In this document: positions 1 to 9,139 of the stretch, in pieces
Layout: the number at the start of each line of letters is the position of its first letter
How positions within the stretch are numbered: position 1 is the stretch's first letter
NCBI GenBank assembly: GCA_027483445.1
Contig: JAIXUS010000038.1
Span: 1 to 64,000 of the forward strand
Direction: 5' to 3'
DNA length: 64,000 bases
DNA from: Bacteroidota bacterium
GTDB taxonomy: Bacteria; Bacteroidota; Bacteroidia; M30B66
Made by a program: the position numbers and the translations under genes
Notes under the pieces: generated by a model
The model's database searches: none
What the model was told of the DNA's origin: nothing
What the model saw: only the letters and a program-made list of their open reading frames with translations

Positions 1-32
1 AAAAATGTAACTGGAAGCTGCGCGCCGGCCCC

Positions 33-158
33 GGGAAATGCTGCGAGCCATGCGCAGGCGGGAATTCCGAACGGCTTAGAAAGACCACAAAATCCCACGC
101 GACCGTTTGTGTGTCTTTCTAGTCGTTTGGAAGGGCGCGGGGAAGCTTAGCATTTCCC
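33..158. repeat. Long imperfect inverted repeat (intergenic hairpin)
   Basis: Nested complementary arms are visible. GGGAAATGCT at 33-42 pairs with AGCATTTCCC at 149-158. AACGGCTTAGAAAGAC at 70-85 pairs, with one bulge, with GTCTTTCTAGTCGTT at 113-127. CACAAA at 86-91 pairs with TTTGTG at 106-111. Together they would fold into a hairpin of about 125 nt with an interrupted stem. No gene precedes it in the window, so it could be the 3' end of an upstream transcript or a dispersed element. Function unknown. Confidence 0.6.
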
Positions 159-161
159 TAG

Positions 162-195
162 ACTTTTTGCGGTACTTTTTGGTCATGCAAAAAGT
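162..195. repeat. Short hairpin next to the long inverted repeat
   Basis: ACTTTTTGC at 162-170 is the exact reverse complement of GCAAAAAGT at 187-195, leaving a 16-nt loop. It follows the larger inverted repeat by a few bases and is probably part of the same intergenic element. It could act as a bidirectional terminator because the stem is A/T-rich, but there is no clear run of T after it. Confidence 0.45.
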
Positions 196-866
196 GCCAA
201 AAAACAGAGATTTTCCTATAAATAGTTTAGAATATTAAAACTGAGTGCGCTGTTAAAACGGTCAACCTATTTCAGGGAATGACAGTAGCATTCGAGCTTA
301 TCACGCTGAATATAAAGGGTATGGCGTATTGCGTATTAAGTATTTCGTTCTTTCTCGAAACACCTGAATTTATCAGTTAGATTACTGGTTGATAGGTTCG
401 ATTTGATGTCCTATCGACTTTCGTCTTTTTACTCGCAAAGCGCAGCGTACTTCGTTTCTGATCAGAATATTAGGGTTTGTCGGCTTCATGTTAATTCATC
501 AGCTCAATTTGTCATACCCTGAAATACAACGTATCTTTTGTTTCAGTGCAGAGCATTCAAATGTCAACCTGCATCCTCTACAGATTAAGGACTAAAGACC
601 AAGTACAGTTTCAATCACCGCTTTAAATACCGAATCAACAGCACCATCAAAGCAAAAAGAAACATAAAAATACTGATGCGGTTCATGCCATTCATAAACC
701 GCACGCTGGAGTTTCTTTTGTAACGATCGCTGCGAAACAGGGTGCGCAAATCGAGGTAATACAGTATTTTCTTCAAAAACATAAAACAGGCGATTGAACG
801 AATGTATGAAACACAGAGAATTCCTTTTGGTTGGATTTAGGGTAAATTCATTTCGCAAGCGCTAAA
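196..866. other. Non-coding stretch without a credible gene
   Basis: About 670 bases with no coding region I can support. The one open frame of note (minus strand, 592-858, 88 codons) resembles no family I know and lies between repeat copies. The stretch holds one copy of a dispersed sequence (551-606, listed separately). No tRNA-like T-arm was seen. Confidence 0.5.
551..606. repeat. Dispersed intergenic repeat, copy 1 of 2
   Basis: This 56-nt segment recurs at 27688-27736. The two copies agree almost throughout (gagcattcaaatg..aacctg..atcctcta, then agga(c)t(t)aa(a)gaccaagtac). Copy 1 has 7 extra bases (cagatta) in the middle. Both copies are in intergenic DNA in the same orientation. Origin and role unknown. 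Confidence 0.65.
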
Positions 867-977
867 CAGGACTTACTGAAAACACAGAGATTCGACTCCA
901 AAACACCTGCAACGCGTTGTGCTCAATTGGATATGAAATGCAGTGCATATTACTCATGCTTTTGTGAGTTGGCTCTA
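867..977. repeat. Degenerate copy of the TAGGGCTTACTGAAAA repeat
   Basis: CAGGACTTACTGAAAA at 867-882 followed by CAGAGATTCGAC matches the left part of the element at 10762-10930, including the preceding GGTTGGATTT about 40 nt upstream. Further right, a patch reading ATGAAATGCAGTGCAT resembles the conserved core of the other copies, and GGCTCTAG at 971-978 resembles their right end. If so, the stop codon of the neighbouring kinase gene (975-977) lies in the end of the repeat. The right half is only a weak match. Confidence 0.4.
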
Positions 978-3900
978 GAAATCCTCAGCAATCAATGGCA
1001 ATCGAATGTAGAATACTGTTCCTTCGCCCAGCTTGGTTTCGAACCAAACACGACCATCGGAGGTTTCAACAATGTTTTTCACTAAGGCCAAACCCAGCCC
1101 CATGCCTGCATTCTTCGTGGTAAAATTGGGGTAGAAAATCTTATCGGTTAAGTCATTAGGAATGCCGCTGCCATTGTCGCGGACCCCAATCAAACAGTGA
1201 TTAGCCTCATGATTGAGCTCAATCTCGATGCGCCCTTGCCGCCCTTCAGGAATAGCTTGCACGGCATTGCGAATAAGGTTGTTAAATACGCGAAGCATCT
1301 GCTCTTTGTCGGTAAGCACCTTACACGGCCTTTGAAGGTCGCCGTGCAAGTGTATCGAAACACCGCCCTCGCCCTGGTGAAAATCGCGGGTGCTTTCGAG
1401 CAGCTCGACCATATTCACCGGCTCTTTCACCATGCGGGGCATCTTGGCAAAGTTCCCGAACTCGGTGGCGATATGGCTTAGTGTATCAATTTGCTCGATT
1501 AGATTTCGGGTAAAGCGTTCAAGCCTTTCTTCAAAACCGGGCGCCTTATCATCCCAGGCTCTGCGCAGCATTTGCGTACTGAGCTTCATGGGTGTAAGCG
1601 GATTTTTAATCTCATGCGCCACCTGCTTGGCCATTTCGCGCCATGCTGTTTCGCGCTCCGATCGGGCAAGCTTCTCCGCACTTTCGGCCAATGCATTTAC
1701 CATGCGGTTGTATTCGGCAATGAGGGCCCCAATTTCATCATTTCCCTTCCAGGCGATGGCCTCATTTTCGCGGCCCAAACGCAGCTTACCCAAACGCTCC
1801 TGAATAATCCGCAAGGGCTCGGTAATGGTGTTCGACAGAAAAATAGCTGCAATAAGCACCAACACAATCAGCAACACATAAATATTTACAATGGCTACTA
1901 CGAAGTTGGCAATTTCGCGGCGCAGCTCGCTCTGTCGTGCGAAATAGGGAAGATTGAGGTAACCAATTACCTTGTTGTCGGTGTTGCGCAAAGGCACGTA
2001 GGCCGAGAGATACTCGAGCTTCCCGATTTGTTCTTTGTGCACATATTCAGTGCTCCTTTCGGTTAGCAAATGATGAAAGGCTTCAGCATTCATCTTGCGA
2101 CTCACCAAGCCTTCATCAAACACTTTTGGCCGCGACGATGCGAAAAGCAATCCCGAAGGGGTAAACACATTGATATCGGCGAAAAACACGTTCGCCTGGC
2201 GGGTTAAGGCGTAGGCCAAATCTTCACTTTTCGCCGGATCCAAAAAGGCATCCTTACCAATGATGTACTCCGTTTCTATCAATACCGAGTGAATCTTCTC
2301 ACTTAAATTGGTGTAGTTCTTCTCGTTGTTGTTGGTGATGATGTAAAAGATGGTTCCTCCACCAATGAGCAAAAGGGCCAGGAAAAGAATCAGCACAATC
2401 GACAGCTGAATTCGCCTCTTGAACGAAAACACGCCTCCCGACCAGTCGCGGCGCAACAACCTCAATCCAAAAGGAAGAAGTGCCAACAAACCGAAAAACA
2501 ACATCAGGTACGAAAAGGGCGTTAGCACGCGCAGCAGACCCGGATTAGGCAAACTAAGCACAACCAACGCATCCGACTGTGGCCTGTGAATTAAATGGTG
2601 GTAGCCTCCAATGCTAACCATGCTAAACTGTTCATTGCCAGGCAACCGGAAATCATCATCGTGCAAGCTGTAGGCAAAGGCTCCAAAATGAGAAATGAGC
2701 GCCCCTTTTGCGTAACGGGCGTAAGAGTAACGACTCATGTCGGTGTTGCTACTCACCATTTTATCGAGCAACAACTCCGGATAGCCAATTTCTTCGGGAG
2801 TGTAGCGTGAATTGAACTCAATGTACAAGGTACCCAAAAGCTCTGTATCGCGCGGGGCTTCGTCGTAAACCGGCAAGCGGGCAATGTAGCTAATGCGACC
2901 TGAGTTGTTGTCGAGAAAGAAAAAATGCTCGCTCAAGGTCATAATGCCAATCGAGTCGATTAACCGGTCGTACACCAGCGGGTCTTTCACAGTACTGGCA
3001 TACAAGGCCGTCATCAGGCACTCGTCGGCCCCAAAAACGTGCACATTAATCTTATACTTTTCCCAATAGCCATTAAAGAAGAGCTGCCCCAAGTCGCGCA
3101 CCGGTCCGTTGCTTTGCGTTTCAGGGCGCAGATAGCTCTTCAAGAGCGTATCGCTCAAAATTCGCTTTTCTACTTCAGGAAAGATGCTTTCGGCAATGGG
3201 GTCTTGTTCGGCAGAAATTTTAACCGCCAGAAGTTTTCGTTTTTCCAACTCGCGCTCAGCAGTGTAGCGTTGCAGAAAAACGGTGCCCACCAACGAAAAC
3301 AAAGCCAATAAGCCAATGATGGCGCCGTAGCGGTATGGACTTTTCCCGGAGGCACTCAAGTACACACCCACCGGCAACAAAAAACTAAAGAGCACTATCA
3401 GCCATTCGGAATCGCCCAATAGCCAGTGCTGGATGGCCATCCACAAAAGTGCAGCAAACACATGGGTAATCAGCAATTTAAGGGCTGTAATTTCAGGCCT
3501 ATTGATTTGCCGAACCACCACTATAATCCAGATAAAATAGGTGGAAAACAGCAGGCCTATCACTAAAAACGCAGCATACGAACTAGTGGTTAGGCTAAGA
3601 AAATCGTTGATATCGAGCGGAATACTGGAGTTTTGAATCAGTCCGCGCAGCAAATCAATAGTAAACCAGCCATACCCAAACAAAAAGAGTAACATGGGTA
3701 AGGTGGCTATGGCCGCATAGCGGATGACCAAGCGGGGCAGCTTTTGGTGCACCAGTAAAGCGCTGTAAAAGAGAAAGCACACATTGAGCAACAAATCGCC
3801 CAGCGAGGGCAACCAATTGGAGGCTCCATATTCGCTTGGGCTAAACAGGGCCGTAGCATAGAGCAACTCGGGCAAATTGTACCGAAAAGAAAACCAGCGC

Positions 3901-4667
3901 AAGGCCAGCAGAAACAGCCACCACAACAAAGAAAACCAAACCGGAAGTAAGGTGCTGAGTGCATGTCCGCCGAGAATCACAAGGGCAACACCACTCAAAC
4001 CAAGGAGCAGTAATAAACTGTGCTTGGCACTTCCGGCCTCGACATCGGGAACAAACCATACGGGCGTTTTTCCTTCGCCGGCTTGGAGTTGCAGGGCACC
4101 CGTTTCGGTTTCGGCACTCAAACGGGCACCTGCCGGCAATCCCGAGCCCGGAAAAAAGCGGTCTTGCAGGTAGTCGTTTTGATAAGAATATTCCTGCCGA
4201 ACCTGTGCAAGGGCCACCAAAACACAGTTTTTCACAGAAATCTTCCGGGCTAAATACCAGCCATTTTTGAGCTTCCAAAGTGCGCCATTGGGCCCTTCGC
4301 GCAGGGTGGTTAGTCCAACCGGAATGGTATTGTCGCTCCAAAACAGGAGGTTTTCTGTATCGTACCGAAACACCCCGATTCCGGCATTGGTCGCAGCCTG
4401 GTTGAGTACTGCCGGATATGCCTTCAAGTCGGAAAAAGAGGCGCAGGGCTGTGTGGAGAAGATGCGGAGAAAAGAGTCGGCCGTGGCTTCGCGTTGCTGA
4501 AGAAACGCTTGCAAGGTGTTCAGCTGTAAGTTAGGCTCCTGCAATCCTGAGCTTACCCGATACTGCCATGAAGCCCAGCCCGAAAGTAGAACTCCAAGCG
4601 CCAGCAACAGCCATCCCCAAAAAATTGACTTTTTCAGCACAAGCACAAATGTAGTGAAGCCTGTCAC
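975..4667 (-). CDS. Large membrane-bound NtrY-like sensor histidine kinase
   Basis: A 1230-residue sensor kinase of the inner membrane. In order: a first membrane segment (about residues 14-33), an extracytoplasmic part, a block of hydrophobic helices (about 215-480), a second extracytoplasmic part, two more membrane segments near 745-800, a third sensor-like segment, a last membrane segment, HAMP, HisKA and HATPase_c. The phospho-acceptor is His1018 in HEIKNPLTP, a form typical of NtrY-type kinases. The N box (NNLIRNAVQ) is near 1128, and DNGSGIP and GMGLGLALVKNIVE form the ATP lid. No response regulator is adjacent, so it is an orphan in this window. It is far longer than ordinary histidine kinases because of the doubled sensory part. 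The start is uncertain: GTG at 4667, 4646 and 4640 are all possible. The signal sensed is unknown. Confidence 0.9.
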   Translation of the reverse strand: MTGFTTFVLVLKKSIFWGWLLLALGVLLSGWASWQYRVSSGLQEPNLQLNTLQAFLQQREATADSFLRIFSTQPCASFSDLKAYPAVLNQAATNAGIGVFRYDTENLLFWSDNTIPVGLTTLREGPNGALWKLKNGWYLARKISVKNCVLVALAQVRQEYSYQNDYLQDRFFPGSGLPAGARLSAETETGALQLQAGEGKTPVWFVPDVEAGSAKHSLLLLLGLSGVALVILGGHALSTLLPVWFSLLWWLFLLALRWFSFRYNLPELLYATALFSPSEYGASNWLPSLGDLLLNVCFLFYSALLVHQKLPRLVIRYAAIATLPMLLFLFGYGWFTIDLLRGLIQNSSIPLDINDFLSLTTSSYAAFLVIGLLFSTYFIWIIVVVRQINRPEITALKLLITHVFAALLWMAIQHWLLGDSEWLIVLFSFLLPVGVYLSASGKSPYRYGAIIGLLALFSLVGTVFLQRYTAERELEKRKLLAVKISAEQDPIAESIFPEVEKRILSDTLLKSYLRPETQSNGPVRDLGQLFFNGYWEKYKINVHVFGADECLMTALYASTVKDPLVYDRLIDSIGIMTLSEHFFFLDNNSGRISYIARLPVYDEAPRDTELLGTLYIEFNSRYTPEEIGYPELLLDKMVSSNTDMSRYSYARYAKGALISHFGAFAYSLHDDDFRLPGNEQFSMVSIGGYHHLIHRPQSDALVVLSLPNPGLLRVLTPFSYLMLFFGLLALLPFGLRLLRRDWSGGVFSFKRRIQLSIVLILFLALLLIGGGTIFYIITNNNEKNYTNLSEKIHSVLIETEYIIGKDAFLDPAKSEDLAYALTRQANVFFADINVFTPSGLLFASSRPKVFDEGLVSRKMNAEAFHHLLTERSTEYVHKEQIGKLEYLSAYVPLRNTDNKVIGYLNLPYFARQSELRREIANFVVAIVNIYVLLIVLVLIAAIFLSNTITEPLRIIQERLGKLRLGRENEAIAWKGNDEIGALIAEYNRMVNALAESAEKLARSERETAWREMAKQVAHEIKNPLTPMKLSTQMLRRAWDDKAPGFEERLERFTRNLIEQIDTLSHIATEFGNFAKMPRMVKEPVNMVELLESTRDFHQGEGGVSIHLHGDLQRPCKVLTDKEQMLRVFNNLIRNAVQAIPEGRQGRIEIELNHEANHCLIGVRDNGSGIPNDLTDKIFYPNFTTKNAGMGLGLALVKNIVETSDGRVWFETKLGEGTVFYIRLPLIAEDF

Positions 4668-4706
4668 TCGGCCAAGTGAAGAGTCTGTAAGGAAAAAAGC
4701 CCAAGC

Positions 4707-4739
4707 TTCGACAAACCGGCCATCAATCCATTATCTTTC
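4707..4739 (+). promoter_or_regulatory. Putative promoter of the DUF5686 gene
   Basis: TATCTTTC at 4732-4739 matches the Bacteroidota -7 element TAnnTTTG in seven of eight positions. TTCG at 4707-4710 is a near match to the -33 TTTG at a spacing of 21 nt. Transcription would begin a few bases before the ATG at 4756. The site lies in the 88-bp gap between two divergent genes. Confidence 0.4.
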
Positions 4740-4755
4740 CCCTCAAAACCAACGC

Positions 4756-7167
4756 ATGAAACGAGCATTTCTTCAGGTACTTTTTGGGCTGATATGCACG
4801 TGTTGTCATCCCGCTTTACGCGGCCAAACCTTCATTCAAGGTGTAATTCAAGATTCTGTTACGCGGCACCCTGTAGCCTTTGCGGTGGTAGCCACGCCGG
4901 GCGATTTACGGTCGGGAGTGATGACCGATATCGACGGACAGTTTCAGATTTCGGTTCCGGCTTTACCGGCCCAACTCCAAATTAGCATCATTGGCTACAA
5001 GCGTAAAACACTAACAGTCAGCACAAAAAATATCAGGATTACACTGGAACCCGTTTCCACGGGGCTTAAGGAGGTAACCATAGTTGCGGGTGAGAATCCA
5101 GCCCACAGAATTGTGCGCAACACCTTCAAAAACCGCGATATGCATGATCCGTTGCGCCAGTCGGAATGGTCGTGCAGCATGTACCAGAAAATGCTGCTCA
5201 CCGGTACGCCAGATTCGACGTGGAAAGCCAAAAGTGTAGACGATAGTCTTGACAACCGATCGGCCGACAGCCTTTTTCAACGGCAGCATTTGTTTATGAT
5301 TGAAACTGCTTCCGACAAGTATTTCAGGAATGGGAAGGAAAAGGAAGTGGTGCGCGGATCGCGGGTTTCGGGACTGAAAGACCCTTCGATGCTGCTGTTG
5401 GCGCTTCGGTTCCAGCCTTTTTCGTGTTATGGAAGCATGCTCAACATTTCGGGCATCGACTACGTGAACCCGATTAACCGAAACAGTGAGGATTTGTACC
5501 GTTTTTCGTTGGAAGACACCTTGTTTTCGGGCTCCGACACAACCTACATTATTGCCTTTGAGCCTCGTAAAGGAAAGATTTTCAGCAGCTTGAAGGGAAT
5601 GATGCACATTTCGGCTCCCGATTTTGCCGTTCAGCGATTCAGTGCGGCTCCTGCCAACGAGCAAACCGGTGGCAATTCGTTGAAAATCAGGCAGGCTTAC
5701 GAGAAGCTACCATCCGGAAAGTGGTTCCCCACACAAATGAACACCTGGCTGGAATTCTCGACGGCCAATATTGGGAGCTTTAGAACAACGGGCGAAATCA
5801 AAACATACATTTCAAATGCACGGTTCAACCCCGATTTAAGCCGCGTGAAATTTGATGAAGTAATTATGGAGCTTGAGCCTGAGGCGCCTAACAAAAAGGA
5901 GCCATTTTGGGATTCAGTTCGGGTTGAGCTGCTCGACAGTCGGGAGAGAAACACCTACCAAACCATCGACAGTATAGGTGAAAAGATGCAATTCGACCGG
6001 AGAATAAAAGCCTTGGAAAGCCTTGTAAATATGCGGGTTCCAGTAAAGTGGGTAGACATTGACCTAACCAGAGTTTTGCGTTTCAACGACCATGAAGGCT
6101 GGCGTTTGGGAATGGGGCTTTACACCAACAATCGCCTTTCGCGGGCCTTTAGCATTGGTGGATTTTTCGGGTACGGCTTTACCGATAAGGCTTGGAAATA
6201 CGGGGCAGATGGAACCATTCACCTCAAGCAACGCGATGAGTTTTATTTACGGTTTGGCTGGTCGGAAGACGTGTATGAGTCGGGAGGGACTTCGTGGGTT
6301 TCGAAATACCGGTACGACCGTAGCGACCAACTCAGAAACCTGCTCGTTCGTTGGATGGATCGTGAGGAACGCACGCGAGTGAGCCTTCACAGACGAATGA
6401 CCAGGAGTTTGCGCGCGGAAGCCTTTGGTGGAACAACTCATTTGCAGCCACAATATGATTACCGTTTTGGGGCTTTGGAACCTCAAACCCGTTTCAGCTG
6501 GACCGAAGCCGGAGTTGCGCTTACGTGGGTTCCCGGTGAGGAATTTTACCAGGCGGGCGGCATTCGGTTGAACATCAGCCGCAAATACCCAGAGCTGCGC
6601 TTGCAATACACCAACGGAACGGGACTTTCAGAAGGTTCTGAAAATTACCAGCGCCTTGAGCTTCAGTTCGACTGGAAGCGAAACTGGAAAAGGGCGGGCT
6701 CCAGCTTTTTACGCCTGCACGGCGGATGGCTTGAAGGCGACCTTCCTTATGGCCGGTTATTCACAGCACGAAGCAACCTAAACAACTCAGAAACAATTCG
6801 TTTGGCATCGGGAAACAGCTTTGAAACCTTGGTGATGAATGCCTTATTGAGCGATCGATTTGTTTCGGCTTTCTTTCTCCACGACTTTGGCCCCTTCTTT
6901 AAAATCGTCGATTTCAAACCCTCCTTTGCGGTAGCCCTGAATGCACTTGTTGGAGATTTACGTCGCCCTGAATTGCATCAACAAATCGACTTTTCTGTGC
7001 CCCGAAGTGGATTTTTTGAAGCCGGTTTCTTAATCAATAATCTGCTCGTTTTGCAGTCGTCGGCTACAGGCTATGGAATCGGCGGTTTTTACCGCTTTGG
7101 CGCTTATGCCGACAGCGATTGGAAACGCAACTTTGTATTTAAAATCACACTCAGCTTGCCTTTCTAA
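4756..7167 (+). CDS. DUF5686 family outer-membrane protein with carboxypeptidase-regulatory-like domain
   Basis: Protein of 803 residues. ATG 4756 is chosen because it begins a clear signal peptide (MKRAFLQVLFGLICTC, ending near RGQ); an upstream extension in the same frame has no signal character. After the signal comes a CarboxypepD_reg-like fold of about 85 residues (IQGVIQDSVTRHPVAFAVV ... SIIGYKRKTL), the module that begins many Bacteroidota outer-membrane proteins. The rest matches the DUF5686 layout: a middle region, then alternating aromatic-rich strands that look like a beta barrel, ending in a hydrophobic final strand (FKITLSLPF). It is probably inserted in the outer membrane; the substrate is unknown. 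It is divergent from the kinase and not clearly part of an operon. Confidence 0.85.
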   Translation: MKRAFLQVLFGLICTCCHPALRGQTFIQGVIQDSVTRHPVAFAVVATPGDLRSGVMTDIDGQFQISVPALPAQLQISIIGYKRKTLTVSTKNIRITLEPVSTGLKEVTIVAGENPAHRIVRNTFKNRDMHDPLRQSEWSCSMYQKMLLTGTPDSTWKAKSVDDSLDNRSADSLFQRQHLFMIETASDKYFRNGKEKEVVRGSRVSGLKDPSMLLLALRFQPFSCYGSMLNISGIDYVNPINRNSEDLYRFSLEDTLFSGSDTTYIIAFEPRKGKIFSSLKGMMHISAPDFAVQRFSAAPANEQTGGNSLKIRQAYEKLPSGKWFPTQMNTWLEFSTANIGSFRTTGEIKTYISNARFNPDLSRVKFDEVIMELEPEAPNKKEPFWDSVRVELLDSRERNTYQTIDSIGEKMQFDRRIKALESLVNMRVPVKWVDIDLTRVLRFNDHEGWRLGMGLYTNNRLSRAFSIGGFFGYGFTDKAWKYGADGTIHLKQRDEFYLRFGWSEDVYESGGTSWVSKYRYDRSDQLRNLLVRWMDREERTRVSLHRRMTRSLRAEAFGGTTHLQPQYDYRFGALEPQTRFSWTEAGVALTWVPGEEFYQAGGIRLNISRKYPELRLQYTNGTGLSEGSENYQRLELQFDWKRNWKRAGSSFLRLHGGWLEGDLPYGRLFTARSNLNNSETIRLASGNSFETLVMNALLSDRFVSAFFLHDFGPFFKIVDFKPSFAVALNALVGDLRRPELHQQIDFSVPRSGFFEAGFLINNLLVLQSSATGYGIGGFYRFGAYADSDWKRNFVFKITLSLPF

Positions 7168-7256
7168 GGCGAAACTCACCATTTAACGATTGAAAATACC
7201 GGATTAAACTACTATTCCGGCCAAATCTCTAGTGCTCTATAATTTTAATCTTCTTA

Positions 7257-7289
7257 TGTGGCGCAATTAAACAGTCGATATTATATTTG
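7257..7289 (+). promoter_or_regulatory. Putative promoter of the 7308 gene
   Basis: TATATTTG at 7282-7289 is a perfect TAnnTTTG element. TGTG at 7257-7260 stands 21 nt upstream where TTTG is expected. The start codon is at 7308, giving a short leader. Confidence 0.5.
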
Positions 7290-7307
7290 CGGCCAATATT
7301 TGAATAA

Positions 7308-9023
7308 ATGAAAAACACTTTTACAGCACTGTTTCTTTTGGTGCAAATAATTTTAAATGGGCAAACTCCAAGTTACAAAATGGGAGAGCAGATTGGTTTA
7401 ACAGAAATCGCACCCGCCAAAATACTTGGAGAGTACAAAGATCAATATCTGATGATTGGACAAGCCAGCTTCAGCCTGGCCACCATGTCGGATCCAACAG
7501 CACTCACGCTGAAGCAGTACAATATTGCCTATTTCAATAAAACAACGCTTAAGCTCGAGAAATCGCTGCCTTTTGCCGACTTTGTGGGTGAAGGCACTGC
7601 CCGTGCAAAAACGCCTTCTTTCGAAGATGCTTTCTTTACCGGTGATACCCTTCAGCTGATTACTTCCACCTGGGACAAAGAAACCAAAGAGTATTTGGTG
7701 CACGGTTGGGCTTTAGATCCACTCACCCTAAAACCCCATGTGTCGGAAGCCAAATTGCTAGCTCGCATTCCAACAGAGCGTAAAAACTCCTTGAAATGGT
7801 TATCTGTAAACTACCTCGATAATATTAAGCGCATCGGGATTGGTTATTTGTCTTACGAGCGAAAAACCGAAAACTCGAATATCACACTGCAACTGTTCGA
7901 CACCAAGCTCAAGGAAATTTCCAAGGCCAGTTTGCAAATGAGCGATACCAAGCGAGGAACTGGAATTGGCCGCATTGCAGCAGACTCCCGTGGAAATGTT
8001 GGGATAGTTTATTTCGTTTCCGACAAGAAAAACGCAGGCTCCGACGATGATATTTGGGCTCGTGTGGCCATCTACCGCAATGGTTCAGACCAGGTGCAGG
8101 AAGTGGATGTCGCGCTCGAAGCCGGAAACCCCATCAATGGAGAACTGTTTCTCGAAAACGACAAATTCTTCCTGGCCGGAAATTATGCCTTCATGGTCGA
8201 TGAGAAGACGAACAAAGTGTTCAACGGCGGTTCCTACATTGCCCAAATTGATCCCGTGAAAGGAGAAGTGATTAAAGTTCAGGAATTGGAACTCACCGAC
8301 AACCAAAAGCTGGGCTTGGAGGCCAGCGATATTGATATGATGCAATATCATCGTGAGCATTACTTTCACATGTCCAGAATGAGGCCTGAATTCAGATATA
8401 CCGATGCGATGGGAAACATGACGCTGGTTTCGGCCTCCACATACGAAGTATGGAAAAGTTCAGGTGGGCGATCGACAAACAATTATTACAACAACAGCCG
8501 TATTGTAACCCGATATAAACCCGACGCGACCATTGCCTGGCAGGTGATGGTACCTCGCTCGGCCTGGTTGGCCCAGCTCAATTATGCCTTATCGCCGGCC
8601 ATCACCATGATTGATGGAAAACTGCACATCTTGTTCAACGACCACGAAGACAACATCGAGCCGATTGCCTTGATGCAATCCGGTAAGAAACTAGATGGTA
8701 AATCAAGCTCGAAGTCGAAGCCATCATCGGGAAAAGCCAAAGTACAGCCTCCAACCGACAGCGACCAGATGGCCGAACTGAAAAAATGGAACCTCGGTTC
8801 AGCCGCACTTCGCCATACGGTGATCGATGCACAAGGCCTTTGGAGTGTAGACTGGATGCGCCCGGAAGGCAAAGCCGATGACGATGACTCGAAACTCCCA
8901 GCCATTGAAGGAAGAACAGTGTATGTAAGCCAAAGCAACGGCAAAGAGGTGCTTATTGGGGCATTTACCAAATATGGGGCCCTGGGCTTCAGAAAATGGG
9001 CCATGACGAAGTTTACGTTTTAA
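7308..9023 (+). CDS. Exported protein of unknown function
   Basis: 571 residues with a typical signal peptide (MKNTFTALFLLVQIILNGQ) and no domain I recognise. The body alternates short beta-strand-like segments with polar turns (for example YLSYERKTENSNITLQLFD and NVGIVYFVSDKK), which suggests a propeller or other all-beta fold. Residues about 462-480 form a Lys/Ser-rich low-complexity stretch (KKLDGKSSSKSKPSSGKAK). There is no T9SS C-terminal signal, so it is likely periplasmic or a surface protein secreted another way. It is preceded by a good promoter and followed by a strong terminator, so it seems to be a single-gene unit. Confidence 0.8.
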   Translation: MKNTFTALFLLVQIILNGQTPSYKMGEQIGLTEIAPAKILGEYKDQYLMIGQASFSLATMSDPTALTLKQYNIAYFNKTTLKLEKSLPFADFVGEGTARAKTPSFEDAFFTGDTLQLITSTWDKETKEYLVHGWALDPLTLKPHVSEAKLLARIPTERKNSLKWLSVNYLDNIKRIGIGYLSYERKTENSNITLQLFDTKLKEISKASLQMSDTKRGTGIGRIAADSRGNVGIVYFVSDKKNAGSDDDIWARVAIYRNGSDQVQEVDVALEAGNPINGELFLENDKFFLAGNYAFMVDEKTNKVFNGGSYIAQIDPVKGEVIKVQELELTDNQKLGLEASDIDMMQYHREHYFHMSRMRPEFRYTDAMGNMTLVSASTYEVWKSSGGRSTNNYYNNSRIVTRYKPDATIAWQVMVPRSAWLAQLNYALSPAITMIDGKLHILFNDHEDNIEPIALMQSGKKLDGKSSSKSKPSSGKAKVQPPTDSDQMAELKKWNLGSAALRHTVIDAQGLWSVDWMRPEGKADDDDSKLPAIEGRTVYVSQSNGKEVLIGAFTKYGALGFRKWAMTKFTF

Positions 9024-9042
9024 GCTTTTCCTGAAATACTGC

Positions 9043-9079
9043 ATGAAGAAAGCCGGGTTTTCCGGCTTTCTTCATTTTA
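9043..9079 (+). terminator. Rho-independent terminator after the 7308 gene
   Basis: ATGAAGAAAGCCGG (9043-9056) is the exact reverse complement of CCGGCTTTCTTCAT (9062-9075), a 14-bp stem with a 5-nt loop, followed by TTTT. It starts about 20 nt after the stop codon. Confidence 0.85.
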
Positions 9080-9139
9080 CCTGGACATTTAGCACAAGGC
9101 AAGACCATTGTTGACGTTATTGGAGCTAAGTTCGTATCG

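Noticed and set aside
592-858. Open frame of 88 codons on the minus strand in the leading non-coding region.
   Set aside because: It matches no family I recognise, has no plausible promoter and lies among repeat copies; its start overlaps sequence shared with another intergenic repeat.
1390-1803. Open frame opposite the kinase domain of the large histidine kinase.
   Set aside because: The minus strand carries unmistakable HisKA and HATPase motifs; this is its antisense shadow.
3841-4341. 166-codon frame overlapping the N-terminal part of the large histidine kinase in another frame.
   Set aside because: Its sequence is low in normal protein character (many Cys, Arg and Pro), and the true frame continues without a break.
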